Assembly (NCBI RefSeq): GCF_018502385.1
Contig: NZ_CP075523.1
Location: 62,001 to 126,000 of the forward strand
Length of the DNA: 64,000 bases
Reading direction: 5' to 3'
Source: Synechococcus sp. LA31
Lineage (GTDB): Bacteria; Cyanobacteriota; Cyanobacteriia; PCC-6307; Cyanobiaceae
Shown here: piece after piece, positions 35,623 through 44,354 of the stretch
Layout: each line of letters starts with the position of its first letter
How positions within the stretch are numbered: position 1 is the first letter of the stretch
Program-made: the position numbers and the translations under genes
The notes under the pieces: model-generated
Told to the model about the DNA's origin: nothing
What the model saw: the letters and a program-made list of their open reading frames with translations, nothing else
Database searches by the model: none

Positions 35623-38526
35623 TTAGCCTCCAAACTGTTGTTGGTAGAGGGCGTAGTAGCGACCTGATTGGGCCATTAACTCGTCATGACTTCCTACGGA
35701 GTCGATTCGGCTGTTGTGCATCAGGACAATCTGATCGGCGTGAATCAAGGTGGAGAGTCGGTGGGTGATCATCAGTAAGGTTCGGCCTTTGGCATGGCTC
35801 CGAAGGTTCCTCACGACCTGCTGTTCTGTATCCACATCCAGGGCACTGGTGGCTTCATCCAGAATCATCAGATTGGGGTTTTGCAGCAGCATCCGCGCCA
35901 GGGCAATCCGCTGCCGTTGTCCGCCGGATAGGCCTGCTCCCTTCTCCCCTACCGGTGTGCTGTAGCCATAGGGAAGGCCCATGATGAAATCGTGGGCACA
36001 GGCCAGGCGCGCCGCTTCTACCACCTGATCCGTTGCGGCTTCCGGATCGGCTACGGCGATGTTGGAGTAGATGGAGCCTTCGAACAGCAGGCAGTCCTGA
36101 GGAATAAAGCCCAGCTGCCTGCGTAGGGAATAAAGCTCCACCTTGCTCACATCCAGGTCATCAATCAGCACCTTCCCCCGACTCGGTTCATACAGCCTGG
36201 GAATCAACTTGAGCAGGGTGCTCTTGCCACAGCCGCTCTGCCCTACCAGGCCGGTGAAGCTGCCCTTGGGGATCGTCAAGCTCACCCCCGATAGCTGTGC
36301 GGAACTGGTGGCCCCGTAGCTGAAGCTCACCTGATCAAAGCGAATCGTGCCTTCGATCGGGGGCATGCTGATGTTGGTGTCTTCGATGTCCTCGGTTTCC
36401 AGCGGTTGGTTCACCACATCCCCAAGTCGTTCCACGGCTAGAGAGACCTCCTGGAAGTTCTGCCAGGTGCCGGCCAGGCGCAGGATCGGTTGGGTCACAT
36501 AGCCGCTGATGATTCGGAACGCGATCAAACCGCCCAGTGTCAGCTGGTTATCCAGCACCAGCCATGCCCCCACCGTGATCACCAAAATGTTGCTGCTTTT
36601 ATTGATTAGTTGTAGGGCGTTGGAGCTGGCCGTATTGGCTAGAACCGACCGAAATCCCTTGTTGATGCCATCGAGGTGCCTGTCTTCCCAGTTCCGCCTT
36701 GTGCTCAGCTCACTGTTCTGCACCTTCACGGTCTGGATGCCGTTCAGCACTTCCACCATGTAGGACTGGGTTCTTGAGTACGCCTCAGCGCGCTGCCGGA
36801 TCAGGCGCTGGGTGATCGGTGTCAGGCCAAGGATCACCAGTAGCAGTAGTGGAATGCTGCCAAGGATGATGCCGGCAAGAATCGGCGAGTAGAAAAACAT
36901 CACGCCGAAGTAGAGCATCGCAAACAGCGCATCAAGCACCACCGTGAGTGCTGTGCCGGTGAGGAAGCTGCGGATCTTGTCGAGTTCATTGAGCCGGCTG
37001 GCCAGCTCGCCCACAGGATGCTTTTCGAAATAACGAATATTCAGTCTCAGTAGGCGAGAGATGATTGCTGAGCCCAGGCTGATATCCACCCTGTTGGAGA
37101 TCTCCATGAACTGGAAGGTGCGCAGATTGCCGAAGATCAGTTCCAGAACCATCAGTAACACCATCACAACAGCAAAGCCGCCGAGGGCATTTACCGAACC
37201 CTGGCCGATCACGCGGTCGATGATCTGTTGAAACAGCAGTGGTGTCGCCAGAGCAAACAATTGCGCCAGAAAGCTGGAGATGAATACCTCCACCAATCCC
37301 ACCTTGTAGCGGCTCAGGAAGGGCAGCACCCAACTCAGGCCAAAGCGCTGCTGTGGCGTATGCCGGCCCGCGCTGATGGTTACAGCCGTCAGATCCAACC
37401 CGTACTGCTGGCTCAGGGCATCACTGTTGAGGCGCTTAATCTTGGTGCTTGGGTTAAGAATCAACAGGCCTGATCCATTGGCTTCAACAATCAGGCTTGG
37501 ATTTCCCTGGGGATCAAGGATCACCGCAGGCGTGGGAATGCGGCTGGCATCGCCAGCGCGAAACGCCACGATGCGCCCGGCCAGCCCGAATTGATCCACA
37601 ACACTCACCAGCTTTTCAAGGCTGAGGTTCTGTTCGCTGGCGGCGAGAAAATGACCGGCTTTGCGCAGATTGTCTCGCCGCATCGGCAGCCCATAGAACT
37701 GGGCCAGCATTGTGAGGACAGCGGTATGGCACTCTGCCGCGGTGCCTCCTCCCACGGGGCGAAACCCTAGTTGTCGGACCTGCTGGGTCAGGCTGGGTAG
37801 ATGTTCATCTAGTGCTCCGGTCTGGAGCGGCCTGCTGGCCGGGGCCTCTCTTCGATCAAGCGGTTGTGGCTTGATGGCGTGTCGGGAGTGCTGTTTGGTG
37901 AGTTGTTCAGCATCGCTCCAGATCAGCACGCGCGGATTGTCGTCACCCAGGAAGCAGCGCAGCGCTTCCGCGGTGATCAGTTGTCCGTAATGAAACCCTT
38001 TCTTGGAGCGATCGGCATAGATCAATGGTCCTTTCAGATGGCTTTCGGGTGGAGGATTTCCTGTTGGTAGCAGCTGCCAGCGCCGCAGATAGATCTCAGG
38101 AGTTTGCTGATCCGCAGGTACGTTGATCCCGTAGCCCTGGATGTATTTCTGGATGAGCGGTAGTTCACTCGGGGATAGGCCGCTGCGTAAATGATCTAGA
38201 ACTGCTTCCTCCAGTTTTGGATCCAAGGGCAGCGTGCCGAGCACGATGGCTTCGCAGTCTGTGGAGGCCATCAGCTCTTCCCCCAGGTCGCTATTCAGCA
38301 GGGTCAGGGCACCGCAGAGATAGGGACTCTCCGGTCGCAGCACGGTGTGGCTGCCGAACCAGCGATCGGGATCCAGCAGCCGGCAATGCCCTTCCACCAC
38401 CAGCAGCACTTCGGGACTTGAGCCACTGGTCTGCAAGACCGATCCTGCGGGGAATCGGCGTTGGTCACAACCCAGTTGTTGTGCTAGAGCGCGCAAGGCA
38501 TCTGCATTCGCCGTTGTGAGTTGCAT
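35623..38526 (-). CDS. Type I secretion ABC exporter with N-terminal regulatory and degenerate C39 domains
   Basis: A 967-residue exporter. The first 150 residues resemble a cyclic-nucleotide-binding fold (F-P-A-G-S-V-L-Q-T-S-G then V-V-E-G-H-C-R-L-L-D). Next comes a C39-like region (about 265-400). The cysteine survives in A-E-C-H-T-A-V-L-T-M, but the preceding glutamine and the later histidine appear lost, so proteolysis is unlikely. Six transmembrane helices follow (about 405-690). The nucleotide-binding domain has Walker A G-Q-S-G-C-G-K-S-T, signature L-S-G-G-Q-R-Q-R and Walker B L-M-I-L-D-E-A-T-S-A-L-D. A degenerate C39 is typical of RTX exporters, fitting the giant RTX protein in this cluster. 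GTG 38529 precedes ATG 38526. Confidence 0.93.
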   Translation of the reverse strand: MQLTTANADALRALAQQLGCDQRRFPAGSVLQTSGSSPEVLLVVEGHCRLLDPDRWFGSHTVLRPESPYLCGALTLLNSDLGEELMASTDCEAIVLGTLPLDPKLEEAVLDHLRSGLSPSELPLIQKYIQGYGINVPADQQTPEIYLRRWQLLPTGNPPPESHLKGPLIYADRSKKGFHYGQLITAEALRCFLGDDNPRVLIWSDAEQLTKQHSRHAIKPQPLDRREAPASRPLQTGALDEHLPSLTQQVRQLGFRPVGGGTAAECHTAVLTMLAQFYGLPMRRDNLRKAGHFLAASEQNLSLEKLVSVVDQFGLAGRIVAFRAGDASRIPTPAVILDPQGNPSLIVEANGSGLLILNPSTKIKRLNSDALSQQYGLDLTAVTISAGRHTPQQRFGLSWVLPFLSRYKVGLVEVFISSFLAQLFALATPLLFQQIIDRVIGQGSVNALGGFAVVMVLLMVLELIFGNLRTFQFMEISNRVDISLGSAIISRLLRLNIRYFEKHPVGELASRLNELDKIRSFLTGTALTVVLDALFAMLYFGVMFFYSPILAGIILGSIPLLLLVILGLTPITQRLIRQRAEAYSRTQSYMVEVLNGIQTVKVQNSELSTRRNWEDRHLDGINKGFRSVLANTASSNALQLINKSSNILVITVGAWLVLDNQLTLGGLIAFRIISGYVTQPILRLAGTWQNFQEVSLAVERLGDVVNQPLETEDIEDTNISMPPIEGTIRFDQVSFSYGATSSAQLSGVSLTIPKGSFTGLVGQSGCGKSTLLKLIPRLYEPSRGKVLIDDLDVSKVELYSLRRQLGFIPQDCLLFEGSIYSNIAVADPEAATDQVVEAARLACAHDFIMGLPYGYSTPVGEKGAGLSGGQRQRIALARMLLQNPNLMILDEATSALDVDTEQQVVRNLRSHAKGRTLLMITHRLSTLIHADQIVLMHNSRIDSVGSHDELMAQSGRYYALYQQQFGG

Positions 38527-39346
38527 CACGGAATTGACCCTGCAACCAGCTCGAGAGCTGTTGCAGTTCGGTCTTGAGATCGCCGCAGATCCTCGACTTG
38601 AAATTCATTTCCTCGAGAAAGTTTTGCGTATGTGCGTCGTATACGCTGTCGAACCGGTACTCCAAGCGCAGCAGCGTGTGCCACTCAGCGGCTTCAAACG
38701 GGCCGATCAACTGGCCGGCCTGAGCCGTGCGCAACCGGCCGGCGATCTCCGGATGGGGGGTGGTCAAGTCGACAGGGCCGACAATGCCCTGGGTTTTTGC
38801 TTCCGGTCCCCGTGAATGGAGACGTGCCGCTTCACCGAAGCTGATCTCGCCGGCTTCAATGGCATAGAACAGTTCGCGGCAGAGACCCGGATCATCCACG
38901 CGAATCAAGCTGTATAGCACCCTGTCCAGATTATCCTTGTAGCGTAGGTAAAGTGATTCGATATTGCTGCTGGATTGCTCGCGCAGTTCTGTGCGGCGCC
39001 AGTCATGAATGGCTTCTGACAAGAGGTCGGCCTGGCTCATGCCGTGCTTCAGGCACCATTGTTGCCGCTCTTGCTCGTTGCTGAGCCCATGTTTGCTGCA
39101 ATATTCTTTCATGGCAGGCTCGGCAACCTGATTGGGATCGGACAGGTTGTTGTGTTCAAAGACCACGGCTCGTTCTTTCAGTTGCCTTAGGAAAGGTTCC
39201 ACTAAACCGAAGCGAAATAGCAGTGCAATCAGCTCTAGATTGCTGGCATCCTGAAGCGCTGTGAAAACTGATTCAGCTCCCTGATTCGACTGTTCTGTTG
39301 TGCTGGTGATTGCAGTGGGTGTAGCAGTAGTCATGGCAGTGCTCAT
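38465..39346 (-). CDS. Parvulin-like peptidyl-prolyl isomerase linked to type I secretion
   Basis: A 293-residue protein. The C-terminal half has the parvulin pattern: S-F-G-E-A-A-R-L-H-S-R-G-P-E-A, then G-I-V-G-P-V-D-L-T-T-P-H-P-E-I-A and G-Q-L-I-G-P-F-E-A-A-E-W-H-T-L-L-R. The helical N-terminal half resembles SurA-type chaperone segments. There is no signal peptide, so it probably acts in the cytoplasm before export. It overlaps the ABC exporter gene by 62 bases, longer than usual, which suggests coupled expression. Such isomerases are often encoded beside cyanobacterial peptide or RTX exporters. Confidence 0.75.
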   Translation of the reverse strand: MSTAMTTATPTAITSTTEQSNQGAESVFTALQDASNLELIALLFRFGLVEPFLRQLKERAVVFEHNNLSDPNQVAEPAMKEYCSKHGLSNEQERQQWCLKHGMSQADLLSEAIHDWRRTELREQSSSNIESLYLRYKDNLDRVLYSLIRVDDPGLCRELFYAIEAGEISFGEAARLHSRGPEAKTQGIVGPVDLTTPHPEIAGRLRTAQAGQLIGPFEAAEWHTLLRLEYRFDSVYDAHTQNFLEEMNFKSRICGDLKTELQQLSSWLQGQFRDATHNGECRCLARSSTTTGL

Positions 39347-39375
39347 GGCGATGGCATTCGTTGTGCTTGATGTGT

Positions 39376-42300
39376 TCAGGTCATGGAGGGCATCAATCCC
39401 AGCTGCACTTGGCAGTTGAGGAGTTCACTCACCATCAGGGCATCAGCCATGGCCTGATCAATGCCCTGGGCCAGCAAGAGTGATTGCTGCAACTGCTGCA
39501 GTTGGATTCGGTTGTCACGGTTGGCGGAAGGATCGCGGTGCCGTGCCATGTGATCCAGCCAGCTTCGCCAATTCAGCTCCTCCTCCTGGTGGTGGAGCAC
39601 GCGCTCGAGCATGCGGCTTACCTCGGCCAGCAGCGCGCCTGGATGGCTACTGCCGCAGATCAGCCGCCAGAGAGAAGCCTGCTGATCAAGATCACGGGTG
39701 ACCAGCAAGCTGGTCGGCGCATGGCTCTGATCGCTCTGCAGGCTGATGCGGCCGTGCTCGATCAGCAGTTGCAGCGGCACTGGAGTGCCGCTAACCGGGC
39801 AAAGCCACAGATGCCATGCCGCTTTCAGCTCCGGATTGCGGCGCCGCAGCTGAATCGCCCGGCCTAGTTTCGATTGGAGGACCAGGGAGCGCAGACCACG
39901 CTCACCACCGGCAGGCATCGTCATCATCGTGATCACCAGGCCCGCCAGGCTGGCCGGATGCTGGAAGGCCTCGAGCAGATTCCGCAGGATGTTGCTGAAG
40001 GCATCGGGTTGGCGCGCTTCCACTCGCCGCCGTTGTTGCCAGGGTTCGATCCCGGTGTTTCCCTGATCATCAGGATCTCCGGTTTGCTGCAGGGGTCGGC
40101 GCTTCAGGGCTGACTCGCTCAGGAGAGATGCGGGTTCATCCGTCTGCCTGGACTGGCTTCCTGCTGTGGGCTCGGGTAATAGCAGCGGTTGGTTGTTCCC
40201 CCGCATGTCGCGGCGCACTCTTCCGTCGTCCAGGGTCGGGAATTCGGCTGTGCGTGTCTCTGGTCCAGTAGGTGCTGGCGTGAACAGCTGCACCGGAGTG
40301 GTTAACTCTGCTGCTGATTCGGGGATCAGTTGGGGCACGATCAGCCTTGTTTCCATCCATGGGCTTTGCTGGATGCCGAAGCGACTGCCGTCATCACCGC
40401 GAACCCTGGTCCTGGTGGACACCGCCAGGAAGATGGCACCATCGCTGTTGGATTCAGGGGTGATCTCAAGCCAGTTGAGGTCAAAGATATCGCCGTTGTC
40501 TGCCAGCAGGGCAAGTAGCTCGGAGATCGGAATCGTCAGCTGTGTTGTGTCGGAGTCTTCCCCCGATGCACCCGTGTTCTGCCACTGGCGCTCCAACCGC
40601 CCAGCCTCAGCTGCGGAGAGGCCTGCTAGCGCCCGGAAGCTGTCGGAGAGGTGAACTCGCACCGGTTGGCTGCTGTTGATCTGGAGTTCGGTGCTATCCG
40701 CTTCGTCCTCGAAGAACAAAGGCTGTGCCTGCAGTAGTTTTCCCAGCGGGACGGACTCACCCTGCGTGTCATAGCGCCGGGGGGGGCTGGCATTGATGCT
40801 GACCATCTCGGCTGAGGGGATCAGCTCCAGATCAAAACTCTGGCTGGTTGACAGCTGTCCGTCGCTGGCAATGATTTCCACATTGCCACTCAAGATCTCT
40901 AGAAGACCTGGTGTCTTGAGCAGCAGCCGTGGTGTTTCAGTTGATTGATCAATCCTTAGTAGCTGGCTGAGCAGCTCGGTTTGTATTGGGCTCTCGCCAC
41001 GTACCTTGAGGTTGTAGCTCAAGGTTGATCCACGTGATGGTGTTGTGTCGGGATCATCGAATAGCTCAGATAGATCCAGGCTGATGATGCTTTTCTCCTT
41101 CAGCCTAGTGCTGCCAATGGTTCCGATCACCAGCGGTGCCAGGTTTGGCTTTGGGTTTGCTTCCCTGATGGGGCTCGTCGTTGCTATCGCACTGAATGAG
41201 CTGCTAGCCCTGACGTTGTTGCTCAGCATGGCTATGAGATCTCGAAGGCGAATGTTTTTTGCTCTGTTCTCTCCCTGGCGAATCAATCGATCAATCAACG
41301 TTTGACTGCTCAGCGACTTGATCTCCAGTTGTCCTCCTCCACCGCTGCCATCTGCCAGGGCGAGACCCAGTCCACCCGCTGTCTCCTGATTGAGCATCAG
41401 ATCGAGGCGGATCGGAGCAGTGGGATCCGTGAGCTCAAAATCAAGGACAACAAATGTCTCAGCGCGTTGGTCGCCGAGCGCTTCGCCCAGGCCCAGTGCC
41501 GGCAGGCTGGCAGCGCTGAAACGCAGGCGATTCTCATCTAGACGGCTTCGATCCACCTGCCGGAACAGGGGGAACACCTCACTGATCGATTCCTCCAAGG
41601 GACGATCTGCTGGCTGTTTCAGCTCCAGACCTGTCCAGCGCAGATCCAGATCAAGCCCGATGACCCCTGGATTGAGGCTGTTCTGTCGCTGGTCAGTGAG
41701 TTCCACACGCATGGAGAGTTGGCTGCCAGCCGGCAGGCTCCCCAGCTGCTCCGGACGGATGCTCTCGCCGCTCGCCGAGAGATAGAGGTTGGATTGAATG
41801 TTGAGCAGGTTGTCCTCACTGTAGGTCGGCTCCATGTCTCCCCCCTGCTCAGCCGTGATGACATCGAGGTTCAGCTGGTAAAGGCTGCTGGCACCACTGC
41901 GATCCGTTGCGGTGAGAAATAGTCGGTGTAGGCCTTTATCGCTTTCATCTGGTGAGAACCTCAGTTCACCTGTGCCAGGATCAAAGCCCAAATTGCTTTT
42001 GCGGTTTGTTTGGAGGCTGAAGCTGAGTTCGTCGCCATGAATTAGATCGAGATCTCCGAATAGATCCCTAGCATCCAGCCATAGATCGCTGCTCACCAGT
42101 ATGGGGCGCTCGTCAAAAGCACCATCCAGGCGAAAGGGGGCCTGGTTGTTATTCTCAACCTGCAGCAAGAAGCGCTTCTCCGCTAGGGATCCAGCTCGAT
42201 CAATCGCCTGCAGTCGGATGGCATGCCGGCCCACGGCATCGTTATCCGCGCTACCGATCAGGCTGTTGCGCTGTGGATCGAATTGCAGCCAGTTTGGAGC

Positions 42301-44088
42301 ATCCACCTCAAACCTGAGACGGTCACCAATTGGGATATCATCGTCCTGAAAGAGATTGCTGATCTCCAATTGGAATGTCTCGCCTTCCTGCAGGGTGATC
42401 TGCTCCAGCTCTGGACCAATCCGATAGGGGCTGCGGTTAAAGTCGTGATCAACCACCCTCAGACGCAGAGGCGCAGAGGCTGACGCACCGGCGAGATCCG
42501 TTGCGACCAGCTGAAGGTTCAGCACTCCTGTTTCATTTGCTGGAAGCAGGCCGCTAATCGTCCCACTTCCTGCATCGATTGTCAGTATCGAAGCAAGCTG
42601 CTGAGCATCCTGTAGATCCAAGCTGTAGCGCAGCTGATCTCCGGCATCAACATCGCTGAAGCTTTGCTCCGGCAGCCTGATCTCAAACGGACGGTCCTGC
42701 CGAACCCAGATCTCCGGCAGAGGTTGACCATTCCAGAGCGGTGCATCGTTGGTGTTGATCACCACAAGCTTCACGGTTTGCTCAGTGGTGGCTTCACTCT
42801 GATCCCGGGCTTCCACACCGATCTGCCAGCTGCCCACCTCGCCATTGCCCGGTTGCCCGCTTAGTAAGCCGCTTCGTTCATCCAGCACCAACCAATCCGG
42901 AGATCCGTTGCTCAGCTGATACCTGAGGCTGTCACCTACGCTGACATCGTCATCCTGGAAGGCATCAGCCAGGCTGATCGTGAAGGCTTCGTCCTCCAAG
43001 ATCTCGAACGCTTCCATCGCAATGGCCGTGGGCGCATCATTGACATTGAGAACGTTGAGAACCACCGTCTGCTGCCACGCTTGACCTGCGTTGTCGATGG
43101 CTTGTAGAACCAGTCGGTGCTCACCCACCTGTGCCTGCTGGGCCAGGCCGAACAGCACTGGAATGGGGCGGCTCTGACTGTCGACCACCACTATCTGTTC
43201 CGCAGAGAGGGTGGTGTTCCCGCGTGCGGGATAGTTGCGGGGAATGATCGTGAGATCGGGGCCTTCTGTCCCATTGCCGAGCAGCCGATAGTTGAGCTGC
43301 GCAAAGCTCTCTCGCCAGTTGTCGCCAAGAATTTCACCGTTGCCACTGCTGGGCAGGCTTGCGGCAACCAGCCCACTCAGGCTTCCTGCTGCTGCATCGA
43401 GGGTGCCTGTATCACGAAACAGCGGCAGTGATGGTGTGAGGTTGACTCGCTCCAGCTCCACTGCATCGGACTTCCAGAGCAGATCCAGCTCCAGGCCGAT
43501 CAGGCCGAGGCCGTCATGGCGCGTGTCTGTGACCACCACATCCAACTGCATCCCATCGCCTAAGGGATCTTGGAACAGGCCTTCAATCACCACCTTCTCT
43601 GCCAAGGTGGCATCGGGTAATCGCCACTCGTAAGTCAGCCAGTCGATGGGCTGACCGTCTGCCTGATTCAGGATCTGGAGCTGCTCCACGTTCTGCGCTT
43701 GCGGCAACAGGCTCTGAAGCTCAAGGCTGAAGGGGCGGTCTTCAAGCACCAGTCTCTGTTGCAGCGCCAGCGGCTGATAGGTCAGAAACGCGTCCTGGCC
43801 AATGGCTGATTGCAGAAGGGGGGGGGTGCTGACCTCCGTGGGACCTGTCAGTTGATCCGGGACGGTGGTTGTTGTGATCTCTCCTCCAAGGGCCGCGATG
43901 GCTGTATCCAGCTGATCGAACTGCTCTGGTGATCGGACTGGAGGTGTGCTGTCCAGAACTCCCAGCGTGTTCATCACATCGCTGGCTGTCTCAATGGGTT
44001 CGCTGAGCGGTGACGTCAGTGGCTCCTGTAGATCAACAGAGGCGCTGAAGTTGCTCTCGGTCTGCAGAGGATCGCTTGTGAGTGCCAT
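39376..44088 (-). CDS. 1570-residue protein with two cohesin-like modules and Ig/cadherin-like repeats
   Basis: No signal peptide. Cohesin-like modules lie at about residues 178-285 and 765-910; each has I-G-L-(E/D)-L-D-L-x-W, a P-L-F-R turn, A-A-S-L-P-x-x-G-x-G-E-x-L-G-D and a final beta strand. Between them are four Ig/cadherin-like repeats (about 350-745) with the D-D-D-x-x-x-G-D-x-L-R-Y and G-x-L-x-G-x-P pattern. Residues 1050-1260 hold further beta-rich sequence. The C-terminal 203 residues differ: a short hydrophobic stretch (about 1378-1392) and a helical tail rich in Q and L. No RTX nonapeptide repeats are visible. It lies upstream of the secretion genes on the same strand and divergent from the giant peroxidase. 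I infer a surface scaffold. Confidence 0.75.
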   Translation of the reverse strand: MALTSDPLQTESNFSASVDLQEPLTSPLSEPIETASDVMNTLGVLDSTPPVRSPEQFDQLDTAIAALGGEITTTTVPDQLTGPTEVSTPPLLQSAIGQDAFLTYQPLALQQRLVLEDRPFSLELQSLLPQAQNVEQLQILNQADGQPIDWLTYEWRLPDATLAEKVVIEGLFQDPLGDGMQLDVVVTDTRHDGLGLIGLELDLLWKSDAVELERVNLTPSLPLFRDTGTLDAAAGSLSGLVAASLPSSGNGEILGDNWRESFAQLNYRLLGNGTEGPDLTIIPRNYPARGNTTLSAEQIVVVDSQSRPIPVLFGLAQQAQVGEHRLVLQAIDNAGQAWQQTVVLNVLNVNDAPTAIAMEAFEILEDEAFTISLADAFQDDDVSVGDSLRYQLSNGSPDWLVLDERSGLLSGQPGNGEVGSWQIGVEARDQSEATTEQTVKLVVINTNDAPLWNGQPLPEIWVRQDRPFEIRLPEQSFSDVDAGDQLRYSLDLQDAQQLASILTIDAGSGTISGLLPANETGVLNLQLVATDLAGASASAPLRLRVVDHDFNRSPYRIGPELEQITLQEGETFQLEISNLFQDDDIPIGDRLRFEVDAPNWLQFDPQRNSLIGSADNDAVGRHAIRLQAIDRAGSLAEKRFLLQVENNNQAPFRLDGAFDERPILVSSDLWLDARDLFGDLDLIHGDELSFSLQTNRKSNLGFDPGTGELRFSPDESDKGLHRLFLTATDRSGASSLYQLNLDVITAEQGGDMEPTYSEDNLLNIQSNLYLSASGESIRPEQLGSLPAGSQLSMRVELTDQRQNSLNPGVIGLDLDLRWTGLELKQPADRPLEESISEVFPLFRQVDRSRLDENRLRFSAASLPALGLGEALGDQRAETFVVLDFELTDPTAPIRLDLMLNQETAGGLGLALADGSGGGGQLEIKSLSSQTLIDRLIRQGENRAKNIRLRDLIAMLSNNVRASSSFSAIATTSPIREANPKPNLAPLVIGTIGSTRLKEKSIISLDLSELFDDPDTTPSRGSTLSYNLKVRGESPIQTELLSQLLRIDQSTETPRLLLKTPGLLEILSGNVEIIASDGQLSTSQSFDLELIPSAEMVSINASPPRRYDTQGESVPLGKLLQAQPLFFEDEADSTELQINSSQPVRVHLSDSFRALAGLSAAEAGRLERQWQNTGASGEDSDTTQLTIPISELLALLADNGDIFDLNWLEITPESNSDGAIFLAVSTRTRVRGDDGSRFGIQQSPWMETRLIVPQLIPESAAELTTPVQLFTPAPTGPETRTAEFPTLDDGRVRRDMRGNNQPLLLPEPTAGSQSRQTDEPASLLSESALKRRPLQQTGDPDDQGNTGIEPWQQRRRVEARQPDAFSNILRNLLEAFQHPASLAGLVITMMTMPAGGERGLRSLVLQSKLGRAIQLRRRNPELKAAWHLWLCPVSGTPVPLQLLIEHGRISLQSDQSHAPTSLLVTRDLDQQASLWRLICGSSHPGALLAEVSRMLERVLHHQEEELNWRSWLDHMARHRDPSANRDNRIQLQQLQQSLLLAQGIDQAMADALMVSELLNCQVQLGLMPSMT

Positions 44089-44354
44089 ACACCAACCAAG
44101 ACCTCAGCCATGGTGATCAGCCGGTTTGTGAATGGCCTGGCTCAGGCATTGGAACGTCGCTTTTGGGACAAGCCTGCGTTTTGTGCTGCCTGAGTGCGCA
44201 GGTTTGTCCGATTTACGCGGTTCTGGCGTTCTGCCCCAGAAGGTCGCTGATCAGCTCGTCATGGTTATGGAGGTCATAGCTGGAAAGGCCTCAGGTTTCG
44301 TAGGCCTCCCTTGGCTATGTCACTTCCTCCTGTGCACTTCCTCGGACACAGTTC
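44089..44354. promoter_or_regulatory. Divergent promoter region of the scaffold and peroxidase genes
   Basis: A 266-base gap lies between two oppositely transcribed giant genes, so promoters for both should be here. No clear boxes, operator repeat or Shine-Dalgarno sequence before ATG 44355 were found by eye. Shared control is inferred from arrangement. Confidence 0.45.
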
